Positions 5,773 to 12,621 of a stretch of 16,154 nucleotides of DNA are shown piece by piece. The notes below the pieces were generated by a model that did not search any database, was not told where the DNA came from, and saw only the letters and a program-made list of their open reading frames with translations. This DNA comes from an uncultured Fimbriimonadales bacterium (GTDB lineage: Bacteria; Armatimonadota; Fimbriimonadia; Fimbriimonadales; GBS-DC). The DNA lies in assembly GCA_937934465.1 (NCBI GenBank), contig CALGZO010000145.1, positions 1 through 16,154 on the forward strand. The letters run 5' to 3'. The position numbers were made by a program, and so were the translations under genes. The first letter of the stretch is position 1, and every line of letters begins with the position of its first letter.

Positions 5773-6858
5773 TCACTCCTCGCTGAGGGGCAAGTATACC
5801 TGCACCGCATCTTGGAACGCTTGCCAGCTGTCGGCGTCGATGGCGGCGTCGAGAATCTGCTGCAATATCTCTAAGTCTTGGATTGCGTTCAGCGGCTCGG
5901 CGACTATCTGGGCGAGGTCGCCGTGCTTGCGTTGGAGGGTGCGCATGATTGTTTCAGACAACGCTCTCAAGCGTCCTTCGGCTACTCCTTCCGCGCGACC
6001 CTGAGCCAGACCCTCCGCGCGACCCTGAGCCAGACCCTCCGCGCGACCCTGAGCCAGACCCTCCGCGCGACCCTCCGCGCGTCCTTCTTGATAGCCTTCC
6101 AGAAGTCCCTGACGAATCCCGATTCGCTCCGCCGCCGAGATGAACGGCGAGCCTTTCTGGCGCTTGTACTCCTCCAGCGCGCGTTCGTATTCCTTCTCCA
6201 GTACCTCAGGCAGTTGCATAATCCCCTCCAGTAGCTCATCTAAGCGTGCGATGACCCATTCATTATACCCGCGCTCACGCGCCAATATCGCTAACTGTTT
6301 ACGCGCTTCGAGGCGCAGGTTCATATCGTTGCGTGTCTCGCGCGCCTTGAAAAAAGCCAGCAGCATCAGCGCGGCAGGGTTGTGGCTTTGCTCCAACTGC
6401 TCGCGGTCGAGGTCAAGGAGCTTGATTACCCGATACTTATAGCGCAGCTCGCACCCGCCAAAGGTGTATTCGTAAGTGTCGGGTCGCCAGTTCGGATGCT
6501 CGTCTACCAGCACGGCGAAGCTGATAATCGGCAGGTCATACTCCAGAAACAGGCGCGCCATATAGCGAAACATGCGCTTCGGATAGTCGCGCTCGCGCTG
6601 CAGTTGAATCTCGATATGTATCAACAGCAGACGCTCCTCGCCTGTCTTCAAGTAGACCTTGAAGAGGCAGTCGACATACAAGCGTCGGCTGCGTGGCGAG
6701 GTAGGCAGCAACTCTTTGTCGATGAACTCTACCCCGCGCGACCAGTCGATGAGCGCGTGGACATCGGGCGCGGTCAGCTCCAGAAACTCCGCCAAGAACT
6801 GCCGCAAGAACCATTTCCACCAAAGGTCAAATAGCTGAGGGTGTAGATCAATCTCCAT
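5773..6858 (-). CDS. Rpn-family recombination-promoting nuclease-like protein (PD-(D/E)XK, DUF4351-like tail)
   Basis: A 361-aa protein of the Rpn/transposase-like PD-(D/E)XK group, whose members have DNA nuclease activity and unclear roles. The core is visible as RLYVDCLFKV (D63), LLLIHIEIQ (E83, Q85), and KRMFRYMARLFLEYDLP (about 94-110), matching the family D, ExQ and RM-RY pattern. A helical middle follows, then a repeat tract of GRAEGLAQ units (about 257-295) and a C-terminal helical region (about 298-350) similar to DUF4351. The longest frame starts at TTG 6897, but ATG 6858 gives the usual family start and has TATAAA seven nt upstream with no Shine-Dalgarno, as in uvrC. It lies directly upstream of greA. 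Its catalytic residues look intact, so it is probably not decayed. Confidence 0.8.
   Translation of the reverse strand: MEIDLHPQLFDLWWKWFLRQFLAEFLELTAPDVHALIDWSRGVEFIDKELLPTSPRSRRLYVDCLFKVYLKTGEERLLLIHIEIQLQRERDYPKRMFRYMARLFLEYDLPIISFAVLVDEHPNWRPDTYEYTFGGCELRYKYRVIKLLDLDREQLEQSHNPAALMLLAFFKARETRNDMNLRLEARKQLAILARERGYNEWVIARLDELLEGIMQLPEVLEKEYERALEEYKRQKGSPFISAAERIGIRQGLLEGYQEGRAEGRAEGLAQGRAEGLAQGRAEGLAQGRAEGVAEGRLRALSETIMRTLQRKHGDLAQIVAEPLNAIQDLEILQQILDAAIDADSWQAFQDAVQVYLPLSEE
6003..6074. repeat. 24-bp in-frame tandem repeat in the Rpn-family gene
   Basis: Three exact copies of a 24-bp unit (6003-6026, 6027-6050, 6051-6074), with a partial diverged copy before them at about 5985-6002 and a fragment after. 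On the minus strand each unit encodes eight residues (GLAQGRAE in rotation). Exact identity at DNA level suggests recent slippage, and copy number changes would keep the frame. Confidence 0.92.
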
Positions 6859-6865
6859 AGGCGTC

Positions 6866-6912
6866 TTTATACGAGGCAAACTCGGCGTTTCCTGCAAGTG
6901 AATGGGTACTAT
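6866..6912. promoter_or_regulatory. Divergent -10 elements for the Rpn-family and aminopeptidase P genes
   Basis: On the minus strand TATAAA (6871-6866) lies seven nt before ATG 6858. On the plus strand TACTAT (6907-6912), preceded by GGG, lies six nt before ATG 6919. Neither gene has a Shine-Dalgarno sequence and both predicted transcription starts fall on or beside the A of the ATG. No good -35 hexamer is visible at 16-18 bp for either. Read as paired promoters for leaderless mRNAs. Confidence 0.45.
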
Positions 6913-6918
6913 TGTAAT

Positions 6919-8226
6919 ATGCGACGCGCCTCTACGGTATGGACAGCAGCGTTCGTTTTGCTGTTAGGCTGCTTGTATGCGATTGGCGAGACGCCCACTC
7001 TGTGGGGTATTCCGCTCGGTGAGTATGCGCAGCGACGCGCTCAGCTGAGTCAGATGTTGGCGAGCGACCAGATTGCCATCCTCGCCAGCGAGAGCAGCCC
7101 GCCCACGCGCACTCGCTTCCGCCAAGAGAGCAACTTCATGTATCTGACGGGGCTGGAAGCAATCAACGGCGTGCTGGTCGTTCTGCCTGCGGATAGCCCG
7201 CTGGGGAGCGACGCTGTGCTGTTTCTGCCACGCCAGTCGCGTGTATCGCGCCTGTTTGAAGGTCCTCTCCCCGAACCAAACGAGCAAACGCGCCGCGAGT
7301 CGGGGATTGCAGACATTCGTGAGCGGAGCGAGTTTCGCGAGTTCTTAGCGGAGGCGCTGCGTCATCATCCGCGCGTGGCGGTGAACCGTCCTGCCCGCGC
7401 CGTGCTGACCGACGCCATCCGTGAGGCGAACCCAGAAGCCCAAGTGTCAAGCGTGGAGGGGTTCCTCGCGCGGCTGCGCGTGGTCAAGTCCCCTGCCGAG
7501 CTCGAGGTGCTGCGCAAGGCGGCGCACGCCAGTATTGCAGGGCATCGCGCCCTCGCCGCGCGACTTGCGCCAGGCGTCTACGAATACGAACTGGAAGGCG
7601 TCGCCCAAGAAGCGTTCCGTCGCCACGGCTCCGAGCGCGAGGGCTACCCGATGATTATCGGTTCAGGTCCGAATGCTTGCATCCTGCATTACAACGCCAA
7701 CAAGCGGCGCGTGGGCGCAAACGAGCTCGTGCTGGTCGACATCGGCGCGGAATATTCGTACTACACCGCCGACCTCACGCGCACCTACCCCTCATCAGGC
7801 AGGTTCACCCCACGCCAGCGCGAACTCTATATCGCCGTGCTGGACGCCCTCAAATACGCCGAGCGCGAGGCGAAACCCGGAGTCACGCTGCGACAGCTCC
7901 ACCAGAAAGTGGTGGCGTTCTTCCGCAATCACAAACTCCGCGCCAAAGACGAGAACGGCGAAATGCAGACGCTCGACCGATTCTTCGTGCATGGGCTGTC
8001 GCATATGTTGGGCATGGATGTGCATGACCTTGATACGAACGAACCACTGCGCCCCGGCATGGTGTTCACAATAGAGCCGGGCTTATACATCCCCGCGGAG
8101 GGCATCGGTATCCGCATCGAGGACAACTATGTGGTGACCGAGACGGGGGTGGAGAACCTCAGCCGCGCGCTGCCCCGTGAGCCGAGCGAGGTCGAACGCA
8201 TGGTGCGCGGCGCACGCCGACGCTGA
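6919..8226 (+). CDS. Exported Xaa-Pro aminopeptidase (aminopeptidase P, M24B family)
   Basis: A dinuclear-metal peptidase that removes N-terminal residues preceding proline. The 435-aa product has an N-terminal hydrophobic export signal (about 8-22), an aminopeptidase P N-terminal domain (about 30-170; RQESNFMYLTGL), and the pita-bread catalytic domain with all five metal ligands: D274 (VLVDIGAEYS), D285 (TADLTRTYP), H362 (GLSHMLGMDVHD), E386 (TIEPGLY) and E401 (RIEDNYV), plus H257. The signal contains LLGC at 15-18, a poor lipobox, so a lipoprotein is possible but not clear. Most PepP enzymes are cytoplasmic, so export is notable. A GTG at 6898 could extend the frame by seven residues; ATG 6919 is chosen because it starts the signal sequence and has a -10-like element directly before it. 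cutA follows after 7 nt. Confidence 0.88.
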   Translation: MRRASTVWTAAFVLLLGCLYAIGETPTLWGIPLGEYAQRRAQLSQMLASDQIAILASESSPPTRTRFRQESNFMYLTGLEAINGVLVVLPADSPLGSDAVLFLPRQSRVSRLFEGPLPEPNEQTRRESGIADIRERSEFREFLAEALRHHPRVAVNRPARAVLTDAIREANPEAQVSSVEGFLARLRVVKSPAELEVLRKAAHASIAGHRALAARLAPGVYEYELEGVAQEAFRRHGSEREGYPMIIGSGPNACILHYNANKRRVGANELVLVDIGAEYSYYTADLTRTYPSSGRFTPRQRELYIAVLDALKYAEREAKPGVTLRQLHQKVVAFFRNHKLRAKDENGEMQTLDRFFVHGLSHMLGMDVHDLDTNEPLRPGMVFTIEPGLYIPAEGIGIRIEDNYVVTETGVENLSRALPREPSEVERMVRGARRR

Positions 8227-8233
8227 ACTTGCG

Positions 8234-8551
8234 ATGCAACCGCCGCTGTCGCTCTACTACCTGACTTTCAGCCGCGCGGAGGAGGCGCAAGCCGTAGCGC
8301 ACGACCTGCTACGCCAGCGAATTGCCCTCTGCGCGAACTGGTTCCCCATCACCTGCGCCTACCTCTGGAACGGCGAAATCGAGCAAGAACCTGAGACGGT
8401 GCTGATTGTGAAGGCGCGGGCAGGGGCGCGCGACGCTATCGAGCAGGTCGTGAAAGCACACATCGACTACACGCAATTCATAGGCGAGCTGCCCTTGCGC
8501 AGCGTGAATGAGTCGTTCGCGCAGTGGTTCACGCAAGAGATGGACGGGTAG
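8234..8551 (+). CDS. cutA: CutA-like divalent-ion tolerance protein, divergent
   Basis: A 105-aa product of the trimeric CutA1 family, linked to copper and other divalent ion tolerance in E. coli, although its general role is uncertain. The family pattern is recognisable: an N-terminal beta strand (LSLYYLTFSRAEEAQAVAHDLL), the CANWFPI turn, AYLWNGEIEQEPETVLIVK, and a late HIDY region. The usual HPYExPEI is replaced by HIDYTQFIGELPL, and the end NESFAQWF keeps the expected tryptophan region. The frame is open upstream into the aminopeptidase gene; ATG 8234 matches the family start. No Shine-Dalgarno is visible, so it may be coupled to the gene ending 7 nt before. Confidence 0.82.
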   Translation: MQPPLSLYYLTFSRAEEAQAVAHDLLRQRIALCANWFPITCAYLWNGEIEQEPETVLIVKARAGARDAIEQVVKAHIDYTQFIGELPLRSVNESFAQWFTQEMDG

Positions 8552-8555
8552 AATT

Positions 8556-8590
8556 TTGATTACTGCATCGGGTATGCTATAAGGTACAAT
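8556..8590 (+). promoter_or_regulatory. Putative ftsK promoter
   Basis: TTGATT (8556-8561) lies 16 bp before TATAAG (8578-8583), giving a start near 8590, exactly where a long hairpin begins. A second -10-like TACAAT preceded by GG (8585-8590) is the same string seen in front of the anti-sigma-like gene; it would give a start near 8597 but lacks a well-placed -35. The first begins only 5 bp after the cutA stop codon. Confidence 0.45.
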
Positions 8591-8623
8591 CGGTTGTGCT
8601 AAGCGGTACGCTTGACGCAACCG
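8591..8623 (+). promoter_or_regulatory. Long stem-loop in the ftsK leader
   Basis: CGGTTGTG (8591-8598) pairs with CGCAACCG (8616-8623), then after one C-A mismatch TAAGCG (8600-8605) pairs with CGCTTG (8609-8614) around a GTA loop. That is 14 of 15 possible pairs, two of them G-T wobble. It sits at the predicted 5' end of the mRNA and 12 nt before the ATG. No T-run follows, so it is not a standard terminator. It may stabilise the mRNA, control initiation, or as DNA be a palindromic operator. Confidence 0.7.
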
Positions 8624-8635
8624 CTGGGTGAGAGC

Positions 8636-10888
8636 ATGGCGAGTTCGAAGCGGAAGAGCAATAAACGCCGAGATAACGGGCGCAGAATCCCTGAACCGCC
8701 CAAGCCGCGTTCGCAACAGTTTTACGATCGGGTCGCGCTGTTGCTGGTGCTGGTGGGGCTGGTGGCGTTGGTGAGTTTGACCGTACCCAACAGTGGGGTG
8801 GCGGGCGCAGCGTTGCGCGACGCGCTGAGGCTACTTTTTGGCAACGGGGCGTTCCTGTTGCCTGTGGTGCTGTGGTTGGCAGCGGGCGCGTTGGTGTTTG
8901 GCTATGGCAAACTGGCGTTGCCCGAAGTGATTGGCGGCGGCGTGATTGTGTTTCTCACCTTGCTGGGCTGGATGGCTCAGCCCCACGGGTCGGGCGACTG
9001 GTTCCACGCCGACGCGCTGCGCGCCACGGGGGGCTACTTGGGCGCGGTGATTGGCTATGTATTGACTCTGGCGCTGGGGCAAGGGCGCGCGGTGGTGCTG
9101 GGCGTGCTGCTGCTGTTGGGATTGCTGATGTTATTCAACCTGCCGTTGGCGCAGGCAGTGCGCGGTCTGGGCAAGGCGCTCTGGTTCAGCTGGCGCGGCG
9201 CGTCCACCGCCACGAAAGCGGTCGCCTCCGTCGCCTCTGAAACCGCCTCCAAAGCCGCGCAAAGCGTGAAACGCAAGCCCGACCCGAAGCCCGCACGCCC
9301 TGCCGAACGCCCTGCCGTGAGTGAGAACCCACGCAATAACAGCGCCGCCACACCTGCAACCCCGCACACTGCCGCCGTCCCACGCGACACGAGCGAACCA
9401 ACCGAGCCAGCAAGCGAGCCGCGCAGCGCGCGCCCCGAACCGTTGCCTACGCCCAGCGCGTCTGGCAACTACACCCTGCCCCCACTCTCGCTGCTCAAAG
9501 AGCCGCCGAACCCGCCTAAACGCAACCAAGCCGAGATCAAAGAGAAAATCGCCAAGCTGGAAGAGACCCTCCAAGACTTCGGCATCGAGGCGAATGTGGC
9601 GGCGGTGGCGCACGGACCGACCGTCACGCGCTACGAAATCCAGCTTGCGCCAGGCATCAAGGTCAACCGCGTGGTGAACTTGGCGGACAACTTGGCGATG
9701 TCGCTTGCGGCAATCGCGGTGCGCGTGGAAGCCCCTATTCCTGGCAAGAGCGCAATCGGCGTGGAAGTGCCCAACGACCATCCCCAAATCGTCGCGCTGC
9801 GCGAGGTGATGGAGGACGCCGAGTTCTGGAACGCGCCGAGCCTGTTGACCGTCGCGCTGGGCAAAGATGTGGCAGGCGCGTCCAAGTACGCCGACCTGTC
9901 GCGCATGCCCCACTTGCTGATTGGCGGCGCGACCAACTCTGGCAAGAGTATGTGCCTGCTCTCGCTAATTACCTGCTTGCTGTTCCGCGCCACGCCGCGC
10001 GAGCTGCGCTTCGTGATGATCGACCCCAAGCGCGTGGAGCTGACTCTGTTCGATGGCATTCCACACCTAATGTGCCCTGTTGTGCGCGATGTGAAGCTGG
10101 CTGCGGGCGCGCTTCGCGCCGTGCTGAAAGAGATGGACAGACGCTACGACCTGTTCGCCAACGCGGGCGTGCGCAACATTCAAGGCTACAACGAACGCGC
10201 CCCCGAAGACGAACGCCTGCCCTATGTGGTGGTGATTATCGATGAGCTCGCCGACTTGATGATGCAAGCCGCCTCGGAGGTAGAGACCTCTATCGCGCGC
10301 TTGGCGCAACTTGCCCGCGCGACAGGGATTCATCTCGTCATCGCCACACAACGCCCCTCCGTCGATGTCATCACAGGCACCATCAAGGCGAACATCGCCA
10401 GCCGCATCGCCTTTGCCGTCTCCAGCCAGGTGGATAGCCGCACGATTTTGGACATGGTAGGCGCGGAGCGGTTGCTGGGACGCGGCGATATGCTCTATCT
10501 GCCTATCGACGCCTCTAAGCCCACGCGCATTCAGGGATGCTTCATCACAGAAGCTGAGATCGAAGCCGTCGCCGACTTCTGGCGCGCCCAAGAGTCGCCC
10601 GTCTACCTGCTCAACCCGACGGAGTTCGATATGCCGCTCAGCAGCGACTTCGACGATGAAGAAGAGAAAGACGACCTCTACCCCGCCGCCGTGCGTTTAG
10701 TGGTCTCGCACGGGCAGGCGTCTACCTCGATGTTGCAGCGTCGGTTCAAGATAGGCTACGGGCGCGCCGCGCGCTTGCTGGATTTGATGGAGCGACGCGG
10801 CATCGTGGGTCCGTTGGACGGCGCGAAACCCCGTCAAGTGCTGGTGACCCGCGCCGAAGCCGAGCAGATGCTCAAGCCCTACGAATGA
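8636..10888 (+). CDS. ftsK: FtsK/SpoIIIE-type DNA translocase
   Basis: Septum-located hexameric motor that pumps chromosome ends into daughter cells. The 750-aa product has a basic N-terminal tail (1-30), four or five membrane segments between about 33 and 170, a Pro/Ala-rich linker (about 205-280), an alpha-beta motor with Walker A GGATNSGKS (430-438), Walker B YVVVIIDELADLM (530-542) and the IATQRPSVDVITG stretch (569-581), and a winged-helix gamma domain (about 681-738, ending PRQVLV) that reads KOPS/SRS-type DNA signals. The Walker A has Asn where GATGSGKS is the usual form. The linker is short, closer to SpoIIIE/SftA size than to E. coli FtsK. A TTG at 8612 could extend the frame but lies in the leader hairpin; ATG 8636 has a weak GGGTGA upstream. 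It converges with the cytidine deaminase gene with 3 nt between the stops. Confidence 0.95.
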   Translation: MASSKRKSNKRRDNGRRIPEPPKPRSQQFYDRVALLLVLVGLVALVSLTVPNSGVAGAALRDALRLLFGNGAFLLPVVLWLAAGALVFGYGKLALPEVIGGGVIVFLTLLGWMAQPHGSGDWFHADALRATGGYLGAVIGYVLTLALGQGRAVVLGVLLLLGLLMLFNLPLAQAVRGLGKALWFSWRGASTATKAVASVASETASKAAQSVKRKPDPKPARPAERPAVSENPRNNSAATPATPHTAAVPRDTSEPTEPASEPRSARPEPLPTPSASGNYTLPPLSLLKEPPNPPKRNQAEIKEKIAKLEETLQDFGIEANVAAVAHGPTVTRYEIQLAPGIKVNRVVNLADNLAMSLAAIAVRVEAPIPGKSAIGVEVPNDHPQIVALREVMEDAEFWNAPSLLTVALGKDVAGASKYADLSRMPHLLIGGATNSGKSMCLLSLITCLLFRATPRELRFVMIDPKRVELTLFDGIPHLMCPVVRDVKLAAGALRAVLKEMDRRYDLFANAGVRNIQGYNERAPEDERLPYVVVIIDELADLMMQAASEVETSIARLAQLARATGIHLVIATQRPSVDVITGTIKANIASRIAFAVSSQVDSRTILDMVGAERLLGRGDMLYLPIDASKPTRIQGCFITEAEIEAVADFWRAQESPVYLLNPTEFDMPLSSDFDDEEEKDDLYPAAVRLVVSHGQASTSMLQRRFKIGYGRAARLLDLMERRGIVGPLDGAKPRQVLVTRAEAEQMLKPYE

Positions 10889-10891
10889 CGC

Positions 10892-11287
10892 CTACAATCG
10901 GAACGGATGGGGCAGCAGCTCCGCCAGTGTGTAGCGTCCCACAATCGCGTCGGGCTTGACCACCCACACCGTGCAAGTTTCGGGGTTAGCGGCGAACTCC
11001 AGCAGCACTTGTCGGCACGCGCCGCAGGGGGTTCCGCCGTCGGCGGTGCAGAGCGCAACTGCCGTGATGCGCCGTGCGCCCGCTGCAACCGCGTTGAACA
11101 CCGCGACACGCTCCGCACAGACGCTCAGCCCGTAGCTGGCGTTCTCCACATTGCAGCCTGCGACGATGCGCCCGTCGTCGGTCAGTACAGCTGCGCCGAC
11201 AGCGTAGCCTGAGTAAGGCGCGTAGGCGCGCTCACGCGCCCCACGCGCCGCCTGAATAACCTGCCGCTCAATCGCCTCAAGATGCAT
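10892..11287 (-). CDS. cdd: Cytidine deaminase
   Basis: Zinc enzyme that converts cytidine and deoxycytidine to uridine and deoxyuridine in pyrimidine salvage. The 131-aa product has the small homotetrameric CDD length. Visible motifs are PYSGYAVGAAV (24-34), NVENASYGLSVCAER with zinc ligand C57 and catalytic E59, and PCGACRQVL with zinc ligands C88 and C91. Its ATG follows the stop codon of the FmdB-type gene with no gap, so translation is probably coupled. It is the last gene of a three-gene minus-strand unit. Confidence 0.95.
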   Translation of the reverse strand: MHLEAIERQVIQAARGARERAYAPYSGYAVGAAVLTDDGRIVAGCNVENASYGLSVCAERVAVFNAVAAGARRITAVALCTADGGTPCGACRQVLLEFAANPETCTVWVVKPDAIVGRYTLAELLPHPFRL

Positions 11288-11617
11288 CTATTCCTCATCC
11301 CCTGCAGACTCCGCCGCCAACTCTTCCTCGAACATCTCTTCCATCTCGTAGGGGTCTTCATCCATCGCTGCGCTCATCTCGCGCATGAAGCGGCGCATGG
11401 TCTGAGGGTCGTCAGGGTCGCCTGCGAACTCCATGCTATCGGCGAGGTCGTCCAGCATCTGGTCTTCGCTGCGCAAGCGCGCCACGCGCGACACTAACCG
11501 CTTGGACTCAGTCGCGCCACAGATGGGGCAGACTTGGGGATTGTCGCGTTCGGCAATCCCCAACAGTTTCGAGAACCGTTTCCGACACTGCTGGCAACGG
11601 TACTCGTAGAGTGGCAT
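11288..11617 (-). CDS. FmdB-family zinc ribbon protein with acidic tail
   Basis: The first 40 residues are a typical FmdB/CxxC regulatory-protein zinc ribbon: MPLYEYRC, with C8, C11, C30 and C33, and the usual GxxxSKRLVS-like continuation. The rest of the 109 residues is strongly acidic and Met-rich (DEDPYEMEEMFEEEL). The family is widespread, often called a putative regulatory protein, but its function is not established. It begins 1 nt after the dehydrogenase gene ends and abuts cdd, so the three genes form one unit. Confidence 0.82.
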   Translation of the reverse strand: MPLYEYRCQQCRKRFSKLLGIAERDNPQVCPICGATESKRLVSRVARLRSEDQMLDDLADSMEFAGDPDDPQTMRRFMREMSAAMDEDPYEMEEMFEEELAAESAGDEE

Positions 11618-11618
11618 T

Positions 11619-12545
11619 TCAGCCCATCACCTTCTGCAAGGTCTCCTTGAGGACGCTGGCAGACTTTTGCAGGGCGTCGCGCTCCTCCTGCGACACGCTA
11701 ATCTCGATGACGGCTTCCACACCGTTGCGCCCGATGCGCGTCGGCAGCGAGAAGCATACATCATGGATGCCCAACGCGCCCGTCTGCAGGGTGGATACAG
11801 GCAGGATTTGCCGTTTATCCAGCGCAACCGCGTTCACGACTTGCGCGATGGAGACGCCCACAGCGTAGCCTGCGCCGCCTTTGAGCCGTATCGCCTCCGC
11901 GCCAGAGTTTTTCGTGCGCTCGAACACGGCGTCCATCGCCTCTTGGCTGTAGCCGGGGTAGTCGCGAATGGGCACGCCTGCAATCGTGGCGCAGCTCCAC
12001 GCAGGAACCATCGAGTCGCCGTGTTCGCCCAGTATCAGCGCGTCCACATCGGTCGCCGCCACGCCAAAATGCTCGGCTAAGAACGATCGGAACCGACAAG
12101 TGTCCAGCACAGTGCCCAGCCCTATCACGCGCTCGGCGGGCAAGCCCGATTCTTTGACCGCCAGATAGGTTAGGATGTCCACAGGGTTCGACACCACGAG
12201 GATAATCGCGTCGTCGGCAAGTTGGACGCCCCTGACGCTGCCCAAGATTTCACGGAATAGCCCCACATTGCGGTTGATGAGCTCCAGTCGGCTCTCATCG
12301 GGGCGTCGGCGCAGCCCTGCCGTGATAATCACCATGTTCGCGCCTTGCAGGTCGGCGTAGTCGCCTGCACGGAAGCGAATAGGGTGCGAGTACGCAGCGC
12401 CGTGGCGCAGGTCGAGGGCTTCGCCTTCCGCCGCCTCGCGGTTGACATCGAGCAGCACAACTTCCGAAACCGCGCCTATCAACTGCAGGGCGAACGCCGC
12501 GTTCGAGCCGACGCGCCCGCCGCCGCCAATAATGCCTACCTTCAT
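11619..12545 (-). CDS. mdh: Malate/L-lactate dehydrogenase family protein, probably malate dehydrogenase
   Basis: NAD-dependent 2-hydroxyacid dehydrogenase of the LDH/MDH superfamily, 308 aa, normal length. It has the Rossmann motif GGGGRVGSNAA (7-17), D33 at the end of strand 2 (LLDVN) favouring NAD, the active-site loop TAGLRRRPDESR (75-86), VVSNPVD (117-123), LDTCRFR with D148 and R151, and the catalytic H175 in LGEHGDSMVP. The loop residue that sets substrate (Gln in lactate, Arg in malate enzymes) aligns with R80, so malate is predicted. The GLGTVLDTCRFR and GEHGDS segments look more like lactate dehydrogenases, as in LDH-like malate dehydrogenases. GGGAGG lies seven nt before the ATG. 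It starts a unit with the FmdB-type gene and cdd and occupies the place where pheT often follows pheS. Confidence 0.88.
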   Translation of the reverse strand: MKVGIIGGGGRVGSNAAFALQLIGAVSEVVLLDVNREAAEGEALDLRHGAAYSHPIRFRAGDYADLQGANMVIITAGLRRRPDESRLELINRNVGLFREILGSVRGVQLADDAIILVVSNPVDILTYLAVKESGLPAERVIGLGTVLDTCRFRSFLAEHFGVAATDVDALILGEHGDSMVPAWSCATIAGVPIRDYPGYSQEAMDAVFERTKNSGAEAIRLKGGAGYAVGVSIAQVVNAVALDKRQILPVSTLQTGALGIHDVCFSLPTRIGRNGVEAVIEISVSQEERDALQKSASVLKETLQKVMG

Positions 12546-12573
12546 CTTCTTGCCTCCCTAATAGAGTAAATCG

Positions 12574-12609
12574 CGGTCGGACACGAGCATCCGAACCGTG
12601 AATATCATA
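12574..12609 (-). promoter_or_regulatory. Putative promoter and 5' stem-loop of the dehydrogenase operon
   Basis: TATGAT preceded by GG (12609-12604, minus strand) lies 12 nt past the pheS stop and predicts a start near 12597. The transcript would begin with a stem-loop: CGGTTCGGA (12598-12590) pairing with TCCGACCG (12581-12574) around an 8-nt loop, eight pairs with one bulged T. No clear -35 is visible. The leader then reaches the GGGAGG site before ATG 12545. The stem-loop could also act as a weak terminator for pheS, but no T-run follows. Confidence 0.4.
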
Positions 12610-12621
12610 CCTGAATTCGCC

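Noticed and set aside
6859..6897. TTG start for the Rpn-family protein at 6897
   Set aside because: No ribosome site precedes it, and a TATAAA element lies between it and the better ATG at 6858.
8591..8623. Riboswitch before ftsK
   Set aside because: Only a simple stem-loop is present; there is no conserved aptamer sequence I recognise and ftsK is not a typical riboswitch target.
8612..8635. TTG start of FtsK at 8612
   Set aside because: It lies in the 3' arm of the leader hairpin, with no ribosome site; ATG 8636 begins a typical basic cytoplasmic tail.
10184..10190. Decayed FtsK motor because of Asn in Walker A (GATNSGKS)
   Set aside because: The Lys and Ser that bind nucleotide are intact and the frame and Walker B are complete; the Asn is a variable position of the motif.
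11619..12545. Calling the dehydrogenase a lactate dehydrogenase
   Set aside because: The loop residue that sets substrate is Arg (R80) instead of Gln, so malate is more likely despite lactate-type surroundings.
12574..12598. Rho-independent terminator after pheS
   Set aside because: The stem is followed by CGATTTACTC, not a T tract, and a -10-like element lies just upstream of it, so a leader structure fits better.
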